From NCBI GenBank assembly GCA_030765065.1, contig CM060985.1:175710096-175774095 (forward strand): a stretch of 64,000 nt of DNA. The letters run 5' to 3'. Origin of the DNA: Deroplatys truncata. Taxonomy: Eukaryota; Arthropoda; Insecta; Mantodea; Mantidae. Position numbers and translations under genes: made by a program. The notes under the pieces are model-generated. The model worked only from the letters and a program-made list of their open reading frames with translations. It did not search any database and was not told the origin of the DNA. Shown here piece by piece: positions 45,063-55,312 of the stretch (positions are counted from its first letter, which is position 1; the number at the start of each line of letters is the position of its first letter).

Positions 45063-46263
45063 CGCGGCCGAAGTCTTCTCGGTGAAAGTATCGCAGCGTC
45101 TGATGCGTTGGCCGTTAGTGCCGCTCTCTTTATAATGTGGACGCTCTCTGCTGATTGGCCCGCTGGTATGAGGGGGCTGACGCCGGCTGTGTTGTTGCTC
45201 TCCTCTGATTGGCTCGCAGTGTTTTTCGGTTTTGTATGACCTTTCTTGTTTTTGATGACTAGATGCCAGTTACTGTTGAGTTTCAATGCTTCTTCTTTCC
45301 TATTGAAATTATTGGGATGTTTGTAAATCTCTATTGCTTCGCGTTGTAGCCGGGTATGGTAATGCTTTATGGAGGAAAGAATGTTGGTGTCCTGAAATCT
45401 AATAATGTGTTCGCCCTCGGCTTCAATGGCATGTTCAGCGACTGCCGATTTTTCTGTATGGCCCAGGCGGCAGTTTCTTTTGTGTTCGCTAAGTCTGGTG
45501 TTAGCGCTCCGCTGTGTGGTACCAATGTACACTGAACCACAGGAACAAGGAATACGGTAAACACCGGCCGATGACAGGGGATCTCGGGGGTCTTTGGAAG
45601 AGCGCAGTAGGCTATTTAATTGTCTTGTAGGTTTGAATACTGTTTTGACGTTATGACGTTGAAGTATATGTTCAATACGGTCAGTGACATTTCTGAAATA
45701 TGGCAGAAAGACAATGGACTTGCTTTTGGGTTGGTCCTGAGTAACCGGTCGGGGCTTGGCCGGACGGCAGGCTCTTCTCACCTCTTGGACTGAATAACCA
45801 TTTGATTGTAGAGCTGTTTCTAGGTGTCGGATTTCTTGTGGAAGTAAGTGTGGTTCACAAATACGGGAAGCACGGTTTGCGAGTGTCTTAATCATAGCAC
45901 GTTTTTGTCTAGGATGGTGGTTGGAGTACTTGTTAAGGTAACGGTCTGTGTGTGTGTGGGTTTGCGGTAGACAGTATGACCCAGCGTGCCGTCAGCCTTC
46001 CTGCTAACGAGTACATCTAGAAAGGCTAGTTGGCCATCCTTTTCTTGTTCCATTGTGAACTGTATACGCTGATTGATGCTATTTAGATGTAACAAAAAAT
46101 CTCGAAGAGCTTGTTCACCATGGGGCCAGATGACGAAGGTGTCATCCACATAGCGGAACCAGGCTGTTGGTTTGAGTGGAGCTGAGTTTAGTGCCTTTGA
46201 CTCAAATGCCTCCATGAAGAAATTGGCCACAACAGGGCTAAGGGGGCTGCCCATGGCAACCAC
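45056..46263 (-). pseudogene. Penelope-like RT plus GIY-YIG endonuclease, truncated and frameshifted
   Basis: Penelope-like elements use an RT related to telomerase and a GIY-YIG nuclease to insert. On the minus strand, MGSPLSPVVANFFMEAFESK (about 46255) and the catalytic FRYVDDTFVIW (about 46150) belong to RT. AFLDVLVSRK and YRKPTHTQT follow. A frameshift at the CACACACACA run near 45945 moves the frame to ANRASRICEPHLLPQEI and on to the nuclease: GVYRIPCSCGSVYIGTTQRS with a Cys pair, then RLSEHKRNC (about 45540-45450). The C-terminus is basic. The stop TGA (45056-45058) is formed by bases of the hammerhead core. The 5' half of RT is absent. Confidence 0.92.
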
Positions 46264-46301
46264 TGAAGATGTCCACCGCAGTTGTGGACGAAAAGTCTGG
46301 G
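46259..46301 (+). ncRNA. Hammerhead ribozyme (plus strand, inverted copy)
   Basis: CCA (46260-46262), CTGAAGA (46263-46269), stem II GTCCAC/GTGGAC (46271-46276 and 46284-46289), GAAA (46290-46293), GTC (46295-46297) and TGG are all present. The base after GAAA is A here instead of C, which removes the single stem III G-C pair and may weaken it. Confidence 0.8.
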
Positions 46302-46504
46302 AAATCTTTCTTCAGCAGACCACGGCATAACAGCCCGGAAAATTATATTAGTTATAATTGTGACACCGGCCGTGAAGGCCTACGTTCTTACATGACTTCT
46401 AACTATTGTTTTAAAATTGTAGTTTTAGTTTTTTGAGACCTGTTTATCCCATAATATACCATTCAAAATAGATAGAGCACATCTTCCTGAGTTTATCTTT
46501 GATT

Positions 46505-46753
46505 TTATTTCCTTTTCTTGTTTCCATTATTCTGTAATCCATACTCCCCTGTGTATGTAATTGTCTCTATTTCGTCTTCCAGTACCAAATCTTGATGAAC
46601 TTCTCCGATGACCATGTATTTGGATTTATCTATATTTACTTTTAGGCCCCATTTGTTGTATTCTTGAATCAATTTCCTTGTAAGATATTCTACGATTTCA
46701 TATTCTTGGTCCAGAATTAACTGATCATCCGCAAATTGCTGGGAGTATTCCAA
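46505..46753 (-). pseudogene. LINE reverse transcriptase fragment
   Basis: Minus strand: QQFADDQLILDQEYEIVEYL contains the FADD catalytic motif of reverse transcriptase. It is followed by KLIQEYNKWGLKVNIDKSKY and a YMVIGE thumb-side block. Only the piece from the catalytic motif onward is present, and the sequence then decays. It differs from the I-type elements (FVDD) and belongs to another LINE group that I do not name. Confidence 0.7.
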
Positions 46754-47271
46754 GACATTTGCATAACAAATAAATTGTATATCTTTAACTTTCTGGGAAT
46801 AGCCTGTGAAGTCCTCATCATCTGGAAAGTATTTTTTATAGTCCTGTATAACTTGTAAACGTCAAGCAATAGACGAAAACGTACTGAACAACACAATGAA
46901 GATCTCTTTAAAACACAAATTATTTTTAAAATAATTTTTTATGGCGTAAGCTACTTTCCAAGATATGCTGTATTAATGATTTGTATTGTTCAAAATGTTG
47001 TCATTAGTTTCGAGTCCTTTCGATTTTCAGTTTCTGGCGATGTTATAGAAACATTATGGGACTTTATAGCGTCCAGTTCTTAAACATTTGTCTGTCGCTG
47101 TTGCATTTGTATCTATAACGAAATTACGCCTGTCAACATGAAGCAGACGCGACTGCGATAGTGTGAATGTTTCTGTGAATTTAATGTAATAACCAAAACT
47201 AATACCAACCTAAAGATAAACACCAATGTAAGAGAGTGAACATCATTGCTTATGGGCAATTGTTCGAAGGT

Positions 47272-48112
47272 AAAAACTCTGATGTGTTACACTCACATGA
47301 CTTGCTCTACTCTTGTACAAACTAGTTTTAGAAACCCTTATTCTCCATATGCTTCATGTGAATCGAGATGTTGATCTTATTGCTAATTTTCTTGTAGATA
47401 CAAGGGGAATTGCTAGGCTTTAAGCGATAGTCAAATATTTTAAAAGCTGGTTGCTATGTGGAGTATTCCATTCTATTTTAATTACCAGGACAAAAAAATT
47501 AATAATGAATTCTCATTTGAGAAAAAGTATAAGTATTGGAAAATTTAAGGGAATAACAAGCAATATCTCGAAAATAATTCACTCACAATAAAAAAAATGT
47601 ATATGACATAAATTGTGTATTTTAACGCGATCTACATTTTTTGTGTAGTAAAATTTTGTCTATCTCTTACGGTTTACCAGTTATGCGAAAGTCATTCAGA
47701 ATGAAGAATACTTTTGGAGACATTCCCAGAAAATTCGAGATATACATTTCATTTGTGATGAAAATATCTTAAACATATGATATTTTAATCAAAATTCTTA
47801 GAGCCATTTTTGGGAAAATTAAAATTTTCGAAAAATCCTCCATGTAAAGGGTAGTCTGGGGTGGGGAGATCTTCTTGAAAACCTTCGTGTTGCATCTCTG
47901 GAAGATACTGAACCTAAATAACAACTTTGGTGTTTATTCGACTGTTCGTTTCTGAGTTATGCTGTTCACAGACACACACACACAGGGACATGTTTCCGAA
48001 AATACGTTTTTGGATTCAGGGGCCTTAAAACAGTATTTCCGGTGAAATCTCGGTATCGAATTTTTGGGTGGAATACAACTCTTCTACTTACTATACAGAG
48101 TAGAGAAAGTAA
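47272..48112 (+). repeat. Dispersed repeat DR, copy 14
   Basis: It runs from AAAACTCTGATGTGTTACAC to GAGTAGAGAAAGTAAAAAGT and is collinear with copies 1 and 3. Confidence 0.88.
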
Positions 48113-48689
48113 AAAGTAAAGGATAAAGGAAGTAGATAGATTTGCCATGAGGAGATGTTGCCCCATATGTTACTGACTTGCATGTTATACCGAAGTTTCA
48201 CCTAAAGGAAGACCTTGAACTCCCTTATTCCCCTTCTCCCTGTGCTGTTGGCGACTTACCCGAGTAGCATCTTGCAGTATTTGCTGTGATCTTCTTACGC
48301 GGCTACTTTTTATCTCTGCAGTTAGAGCAGTTTTTTCTTACTGTGCTACTTTAATTATCCTAAACGAAGTGTTGGTTTATCTCAGAAAGCGGAGCGTAAT
48401 TTAGCAGCAGCAGAAGAAGGAGAAGAAAAGAATGTTAACGAGTCACGGCAACTTTGCACCTCATTATTCTCCTTCTTCTTGTGCGACGACATCGTCGCCC
48501 TGGAGTGTGCACGCGCTAAGTGCTGCTCTAGATTGTTTATAGAACAAGATCTGCGCGAAACTTCAGTTCAGGTGCTGCTGCCTTTTTACTTTATTTTCTT
48601 CCTTTAATTACTCTTCTTTCACCTTTTTAGATTCCTCCTCCTATCTGAAGTGCCTTAATCCACAGATCCTTCACTCAGGTTATGTAGTA
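48113..48689. other. Unassigned DNA
   Basis: No gene or repeat family is recognised, apart from an AGCAGCAGAAGAAGGAGAAG stretch near 48405. Confidence 0.45.
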
Positions 48690-50025
48690 TAGGGATGGGT
48701 AGGAAATAGCGTAACGTTACAAAAGTAGCAAATATAAAGTAACTAGTTAACGCTTAAAAATCTAACGAATACAAAGTAACTAGTTAACGATTACAAATGT
48801 AACGAATACAAAGTAACTAGTTACCCAATAATGATTCTAAAGTAACGAGTTAAAAGTAACTGGTTAACGGTTACATATGTAACGAATACAAAGTAACTAG
48901 TTTCCCAGTAACGGTTCTAAAGTAACGAGTACAAAGTAAATAGTTAATGGTTACAAAAATAATCAATACAAAGTAACTAGTTACCCAATAATGGTTCTAA
49001 AGTAACGAGTACAAAGTAACTAGTTAATGGTTACAAAAATAATCTATACAAAGTAACTAGTTACCCAATAATGGTTCTAAAGTAACGAGTTCAAAGTACC
49101 TAGCTAACGGTTACAAATGTAACGAATAAAAAGTAACTAGTTACCCAATAACGGTTCTAAAGTAACGAGTTCAAAGTAATTAGTTAACGGTTACATATGT
49201 AACGAATACAACGTAACTAGTTACCCAATAATGGTTCTAAAGTAACGAGTTCAAAGTACCTAGCTAACGGTTACATATGTAACGAATAAAAAGTAACTAG
49301 TTACCCAATAACGGTTCTAAAGTAACGGGTTCAAAGTAATTAGTTAACGGTTACATATGTAACGAATACTACGTAACTAGTTACCCAATAATGGTTCTAA
49401 AGTAACGAGTTCAAAGTACCTAGCTAACGGTTACAAATGTAACGAATAAAAAGTAACTAGTTACCCAATAACGGTTCTAAAGTAACGAGTTCAAAGTAAT
49501 TAGTTAACGGTTACATATGTAACGAATACAACGTAACTAGTTACCCAATAATGGTTCTAAAGTAACGAGTTCAAAGTACCTAGCTAACGGTTACAAGTGT
49601 AACGAATAAAAAGTAACTAGTTACCCAATAACGGTTCTAAAGTAACGAGTTCAAAGTAACTAGTTAACGGTTACATATGTAACGAATAAAAAGTAACTAG
49701 TTACCCAATAACGGTTCTAAAGTAACGAGTTCAAAGTAACTAGTTAACGGTTACATATGTAACGAATACAACGTAACTAGTTACCCAATAGCGGTTCTAA
49801 AGTAACGAGTTCAAAGTAACTAGTTAACGGTTACATATGTAACGAATAAAAAGTAACTAGTTACCCAATAACGGTTCTAAAGTAACGAGTTCAAAGTAAC
49901 TAGTTAACGGTTACATATGTAACGAATAAAAAGTAACTAGTTACCCAATAACGGTTCTAAAGTAACGAGTTCAAAGTAACCAGTTAACGGTTACAAATGT
50001 AACGAATACAAAGTAGCTTTTTAAC
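48690..50025. repeat. 80-bp satellite array, about 16 units, partly 160-bp dimeric
   Basis: TTACCCAATA recurs at 48821, 48981, 49061, 49141, 49221, 49301 and so on, exactly every 80 bp (TTTCCCAGTA at 48901). Between about 49061 and 49620 two monomer types alternate, AAGTACCTAGCTAACGG and AAGTAATTAGTTAACGG, giving a 160-bp higher-order unit. The last units are nearly identical to each other. Each monomer carries the palindrome GTAACTAGTTAC and several GTAAC words. The left edge begins with TAGGGATGGGTA, like the hAT end at 20334. No coding. Confidence 0.95.
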
Positions 50026-50560
50026 GGTTTACTAACGGCTCTAACGATTTTGATTCAAATAACATATATTAGAGACATTTACATGACAATAAAATGTATA
50101 TCTTGAATTTTCTGGGAATAGCCTATGAGTCCTCTTCATTCGGAAAGAATTTTGTATAACTGGTAAACGCTAACCATAGATAAAAGCGTACTACAGAAAA
50201 AAGGAAGATCTCTTTAAACACACAGTTTATTTCAAGTAAACTTTTTGTGGCATTATTCATTTCCGAGATATCCGTTATTACTTGTTTGAATTGCTCAATA
50301 CTTAGCCATTCTTTTAAAGTCCTGTCGACAGTATAGAATTTAAGACCAGCATATAGCGTCCAGTTGTTAAACATTTGACTATCGCTGTTCTCTTTGTATC
50401 TATAACGAAATATGTTATGTAGCTGTTTCTGTAAAGGTTTATTTGCATTAAAATGTTGACTTAGAAAAATGAACACTCGTAAACATATTTTGTATACTCA
50501 CTAATAAACGACAGAAGGTAGAAAACGTCACGTGAATGTAACGCATTAGATTTTTGGGTT
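50026..50560 (-). repeat. Dispersed repeat DR, copy 15 (subtype B, 3' end missing)
   Basis: It begins at ACGGCTCTAACGATTTTGAT, directly at the satellite edge, and ends with GTGAATGTAACGCATTAGAT. The 3' third is replaced by the satellite. Confidence 0.8.
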
Positions 50561-50623
50561 CAGTAGTCTCAAAACATATATTTTCAGTGAGATCTCGTTA
50601 TTGAACTTGGGTGGAATATAATA

Positions 50624-51975
50624 CAGGGTGATGTATGAAGAATTCACACATTTATTTTTTTGTTTCAAAACGACTTATGCTAGCGACAACTTATTATACC
50701 TGAAATGCAGAGGAATTTTGGGAGATTATTTACCTCTATAGCAAATGTTGAAAATGTCCTCCATCCTACATAAGACACAACTCAACACGTCGTTCCATGT
50801 TACTGGCCACTCGTTGGAGGACTCTGTTGTCAATAGCTTGAATCTCCTGTGTAATGTTGTGCTTCAGATTGTCCAATGTCTGAGGACCTGTGGCATAAAC
50901 CCTGTCTTTTAAGTAACCCCATAGAAAGAAGTCCGACGATGTCAAATCCGGAGATCTCGGTGTCCACAGGTTCTTAGAAATTATCCGGTCGTCACAGAAA
51001 CCTGCAATTAGTGCCATGGATTCCTTTAATGTATAGCATGTAGCGCCGTCCTGCTGAAAATATCCTTGACTCAGCTCTACATCGTCTAGTTACTCAGCAA
51101 AGTCCATGAAAATCCATCGGTACTCTGCAGTGTTCACATTGTTTAAAAAAAATGGTCCCACGATTCTCTGTGCGGATATTGCACACCAAACTCCGATTTT
51201 AACCGGGTGCATAGGTGCTTAATGTATAACATGTGGATTTTCGCTGGTCCAATAGCGTGAGTTATTTGAGTTCACATAGCCGGATAAATGGAACCATGCT
51301 TCATCTATGAACCATGTGATAGACAATATGGCAGGATTTTGCACAATGAACGCCTGAAACCAACGACAATAATTCAGTCGTCTATCCTTATCTGGTTCCT
51401 GTAACTGATGGACAACCGTAATCCTATACGGCTTTAGGCCTGCACTTTTCACAGCTCTCTGACACATTGAGAAGCTGTACCCTGTCTCCTGCGATAAACG
51501 TCTTAATGATTTTTTGGGTGACTGATCCAGTCGTGCTCTTGCGTCAACAACAACCTTGGGGGAGCCAAGATGAATGAGTTTTGCCTTTTTCACTCAGCAG
51601 AGATCCAGTTGTTTCGAATTTGTTTTCCAGTCCCAGTGTTGTGTTTCTTTGGGGAGGATTCCGAACACCAAATTCTCTCTGGTATGCCTTTTGAGTAGCT
51701 GTAATTGAATTCGTAATCTAGTATTGTTTTACAAATAAGAGTCGTTCATTTAGTGTGTACTCCATTTTCACGTTAACTAGAACAAAGTCTCAAAAACAGT
51801 TGCCGATAATAAAACTAACAATTACGAATAAAACATGAACATCTGCGCAGCTAGTGACAGGCAATCGAAACTCCAGAACATTCTGTTTGATTTGGTGCTA
51901 AAATTGGAGCATTGATTGAACTTCGAACAGAATAATTAAAGAATGAAATGTGTCAGTTCTTCATAAATGATCCTG
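50624..51975 (-). mobile_element. DD38D-type Tc1/mariner-like element, copy B
   Basis: The ends CAGGGTGATGTATGAAGAA (left) and CAGGATCATTTATGAAGAA (read from the right) form an inverted pair of about 27 bp. TA lies at 50622-50623 and 51976-51977. At 1,352 bp it is the more complete of two copies. Confidence 0.95.
50766..51763 (-). pseudogene. DD38D-type transposase, broken (copy B)
   Basis: It starts near 51763 on the minus strand with a helix-turn-helix front. SQETGYSFSMCQRAVKSAGL (about 51500) precedes YRITVVHQLQEPDKDRRLN and ITWFIDEAWFHLSGYVNSNN, which carries the first aspartate (about 51310). The second aspartate is in FQQDGATCYT (about 51045). The third is in DLTSSDFFLWGYLKDRVY (about 50915), with 38 residues between the second and third. 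The tail ends ERRVELCLM near 50766. Frameshifts near 51640 and 51215 and a stop near 51090 break it. All three aspartates are present, unlike in the mariner copies. Confidence 0.85.
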
Positions 51976-52013
51976 TACTTACCCTAATTACTATACGTAA
52001 GCTATAGAGAAAG

Positions 52014-52689
52014 TAAGTTCCTTCCACTTCTGCAACACCATAGATAGGTTACTGAATACGTATATAGGTGTTTTAAATTTAAATACTGGTACAATTATTA
52101 GGCTATCCTATTGAGTAAAATAATTACACGCTGGTTGGTATTAAACGTTTTGTATCAGAAAACAATAACTATGAAGCAATTCTGAATGAGATCGTTAGCA
52201 TGTAATATTGCATAGGAAATTTCCGATCTGTCAAACGCAAGTTCTAATATTCAACTATGAGGCATAAACATATCGACAGATAGCGTAGTGTTTATCTATG
52301 TATTTGTACGCGTATTTTGTGCCCAATGACGCCACTTCAGCGATGAATGCAAAATTTACTTAGAGTTTAATCAAATGGGACTGCTAATTCATTGCATCAT
52401 TTTCATGGAGAGTTTACTCGTCCATTAACAACTAATGGATTAAATCCATCCAGTAGAAACCGCAACAACATTTTCAATAATGCAACAATGATGTCGCTCT
52501 CAGCTGTTGATGCGATAGCAAACGAATTAAAAGGAAGCGGAAACAAAAGTAAATAAGGCGAGACAATTAAATAAACAAATAGAAAATGTATAATTGGCTT
52601 TCGATGTACAAACTTTAACTATAAAATAATTTCAGTATATTGTTCCATTTGTTTACTCTATGGTTTTTATTATCTTCTCTGCTATTTAT
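52014..52689. other. Unassigned AT-rich DNA
   Basis: No gene, element end or repeat is recognised. Confidence 0.5.
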
Positions 52690-53300
52690 TTATAGTAAAT
52701 AGGGAAAGTATTGCATATCATCCAAAATTCGTAACAGGTATATCACCGAAAATACATGTTTTGAGGTCCTCTGAGACCAAAAAGTGCATTTTTACTTTCT
52801 TTACCACGCATATAGTACGTAGAGAAGATATTGCATTGCACCCAGAGATTTCAACGGAAATACATATTTTGAGGACCTCTAAAACCAAAAAGCGAATTTT
52901 CACCCTTTTTACCACGTATATAGATGGTAAAGAAGGTATTGCATTCCACCCAGAGATTTCACCGAAAATAGATGTTTTGAGGTCCTCTGAAACCAAAAAG
53001 TGAATTTTTGCTTTCTTTACCACGTATATAGATGGTAAAGAAGGTATTGCATTCCCCCAGATATTTCAACGGAAATACGTTTTGAGGTCCTGTGAAACCA
53101 AAACCTGCATTTTTATTTTATTTACCACGTATATAGATGCTAGACAAGGTGTTGCATTTTAACCAGAGATTTCACTGGAAATACATTTTTTGAGGTCCTC
53201 TGAAACCAAAAAGTGCATTTTTACTTTATTTACCACGTATATAGATGCTAGACAAGGTGTTGCATTTCAATCAGAGATTTCAACGTAAATACATGTTTTG
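52690..53300 (-). repeat. Tandem ~108-bp array derived from the DR 3' end
   Basis: TTACCACG(C/T)ATATAG begins at 52801, 52909, 53017, 53122 and 53230, a spacing of 105-108 bp, plus a leading partial unit. Each unit contains the DR end: TTGCATTNCACCCAGAGATT, a TTTTGAGG block and ACCAAAAAG. The array has about 5.5 units and leads directly into the rest of a DR copy on the minus strand. Confidence 0.92.
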
Positions 53301-54780
53301 AGGGTCCCTGAATCCAGAAAAGCACTATAGAGGCCTCGTGTGTGTCTTTGAACAACACAACTCAAAAATGAAATATCGGATAAATACCAAACTTGGTATT
53401 TAGGTTCAGTATTTTTCAAAGATGCGACACAAATATTTTCAAGAAAGTCACTCACCCCAGACTATTCTTTACATGGAACGTTTTTCGAAAATGTTGATTT
53501 TCTAAAGAATGGCTCTAGCTATTTTTATTAAAATATCTTGTATTTAGGATATTTGATGACAAAATGTAGATATATCTTGAAATTTCTGAGAATGTCCCCA
53601 AATGTCCTGTGATTATTTCTGAATGACTTTTGCATAACTATTAAACCGTAAGAGATAGAGAGATAGACAAACTTTTGAAACAAAAAATGTAGATCTCGTT
53701 AAAACACACAATTTATGCCACATACATTGTTTTGTCTAGTGAACCGTTTCCGAGATATTACTTGTAATTTGTTTGAATTTTCTAATGCTTATACTTTTTC
53801 TCAAATGGGAATTCGTTATTCATTTGTTTATGTCCTGTACATGCAAAGAGAATGGAATGTTCCACATAGCAACCAGCTCTTAAGCCCCTTGTACACGATC
53901 AAACGTTTTTTCAATTCAAAGTTTACAAGAAAAATTGTGAAATATTTTTCAATATGTGACAAGTTTGGAAAAGACTTGGCAAGACCTGGCAAAACTTGTC
54001 AATGTCAAAAATGTGTATTTACAATTTGTCTCTTCGCCAAACTGAAACCCTTCAGAACACATTGATAATTTATCACGCGGAAAGCAATTTAGTACTTGCG
54101 TTACAGTATAACAATTCGCAATGAAATATTGTTCTTTACTAATATTACGTAGCAGTTCCACGTATTATATCCAATAAAATCACATTATGAGTGTGGAATA
54201 CAATGAAAATAACACCAACTGATAGGTTAACCACACTATATAACATTACATGAATGTATACTTAGTTCGGAAAGCTGCCTGACAATTGTTTCTTCATAAT
54301 CGCCTTCATCTGCTCCATCTTGTGGCAATCCAGGAGCACTCGATGTACAGACATAGCCAACTTATGTATAACCTAATTAGTTCGCATACGGGTAGCCATT
54401 TTTGTTTACTTTTGGCTTTCAGCCATGTTGCAGATTTCGTGACGCAATGTGAAAACTCGCATTTCATTGGTCAAAGCCATCAAATCTTTGTGGAATCTTT
54501 GATCGTTTAGAGCATGTCCTTATTTGCTTTCAAGACTTTCAAAGACGTTAAAAGTATTGGAAGAAATTTGACAAGAAAGTTGTGAAGTTATGACAACTCT
54601 TGAAAAGTCTTGTAAAGTATTGAATTGTCAAAACTTTGATGGTGTACAAGCGGCTTTAAAATATTTGACTATCGCTTAAAGCCTAACAATTCCTCTTGTA
54701 ACCACAGGAACATTAGCAATAAGATTACTAACATAAAGTAGATGGAGAAAAAGCAAGAGTAGAGAAAGTCATGTGAGTGC
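53290..54780 (-). repeat. Dispersed repeat DR, copy 17, split by a TTAA-flanked MITE
   Basis: The DR body (53290-53883) stops at AACCAGCTCTTAA and resumes at TTAAAATATTTGACTATCGC (54656). It ends with GTAGAGAAAGTCATGTGAGT. It is contiguous with the 108-bp array on its left. Confidence 0.88.
53884..54655. mobile_element. TTAA-flanked MITE, 772 bp
   Basis: The ends GCCCCTTGTACACGATCAAA and, from the right, AGCCGCTTGTACACCATCAAA are inverted repeats. TTAA lies at 53880-53883 and 54656-54659. The subterminal regions carry repeated CTTGGCAAGAC/ACTTGTCAA words. There is no transposase. The TTAA target suggests mobilisation by a piggyBac-type enzyme, but its ends differ from the piggyBac at 12399. 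Confidence 0.8.
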
Positions 54781-54804
54781 AACATATATTTTCTTACATC
54801 ATTG

Positions 54805-55312
54805 GAAGGAACTCGGCACTGATTCACTGAGTATATTGTACCTGTATCCCGGAAGCAGGCGTCCCCGGGAGGGGATGAGAGGTGACCCCAGGTGCCAGAA
54901 CCAGGAATGAAAATGACACAGCAATGATACGGTCCCTACATTTTCCCGATTGAGACGCCTCGACAGTCGGATGGGCAGACGCGCCCGAAAGAGCGGCCCG
55001 TTTAACCCAGAACCAGTCGACGTGCGAGGGACAAAGTTCTACAGAGAGCATCCTTTCTTCTTGCCACTCCGCACCGAAGCATCACCTTGCGTACTAGAAA
55101 CAGACCTAACGGGGCGAGGAAGAATGAAATGAACGGAAGAAATGGAGGGACAGGAAATTCCAGTGCTGAAAGAAAGCACTTCAGCATTCGCCTGACGACC
55201 CTGGAAAACCTCGAAAAATCCGTGGTTCAGAGTGGGCAGTCACCGGAATTCGACCGCAGGACTTTCGAATGTGAGTCGCACACGCTATCACTGCGCCACC
55301 TTGCTCGGTTAT
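54805..55312 (-). mobile_element. tRNA-derived SINE (S1-related, subtype b, minus)
   Basis: The reversed head CACTGCGCCACCTTGCTCGG (A-box) and CCGGAATTCGACCGCAGGAC (B-box) is at the right. The 3' end GGAACTCGGCACTGATTCAC is at the left. It mirrors 42056-42600. Confidence 0.75.

Larger units (their letters stand above)
44967..46394 (-). mobile_element. Penelope-like retroelement, 5'-truncated, with inverted ends
   Basis: A 13-bp direct repeat, ACTTCTAACTATT, flanks it (44954-44966 and 46395-46407). The two ends, 44965-45062 and 46260-46357, are inverse complements over about 98 bp. The interior encodes the 3' part of a reverse transcriptase and a complete GIY-YIG endonuclease on the minus strand. 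Inverted LTR-like ends in 5'-truncated copies are known for this group. Confidence 0.92.
44580..46752 (-). mobile_element. Old non-LTR (LINE) 3' fragment hosting a Penelope-like element
   Basis: Minus-strand RT sequence lies at 46395-46752, and a 3' region lies at 44580-44966. The latter includes KQLEWNGHGIRMEDEILPKR, typical of the end of many insect LINE polyproteins. The Penelope-like element separates the two. The fragment interrupts DR copy 13, and ACATTT on both sides may be the target duplication. Confidence 0.65.
43262..47195 (-). repeat. Dispersed repeat DR, copy 13 (subtype B), split twice
   Basis: The pieces are 43262-43457 (3' end), 44426-44579 (middle) and 46752-47195 (5' side). 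The breaks hold the LTR-like block and a LINE fragment. The pieces are in the right order and orientation to be one original copy. Confidence 0.75.
50561..52013 (+). repeat. DR 3'-end fragment, copy 16, split by a DD38D element
   Basis: GGTTCAGTAGTCTCAAAACA to GGTGGAATATAATA (50623) continues after the insert with TACTTACCCTAATTACTATA and GTAAGCTATAGAGAAAGTAA. In intact copies these are contiguous (AATACAATACTTCCCCTACT). Confidence 0.85.

Noticed and set aside
48690-50025. CRISPR-like array
   Set aside because: Units are uniform 80-mers without unique spacers, in a eukaryotic context. It is a satellite.
52718-53023. 101-codon repetitive frame (LVSEDLKTCIFG units) as a repeat protein
   Set aside because: It is the translation of the 108-bp tandem DR-end array. 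108 is a multiple of three, so any frame tends to stay periodic and open.
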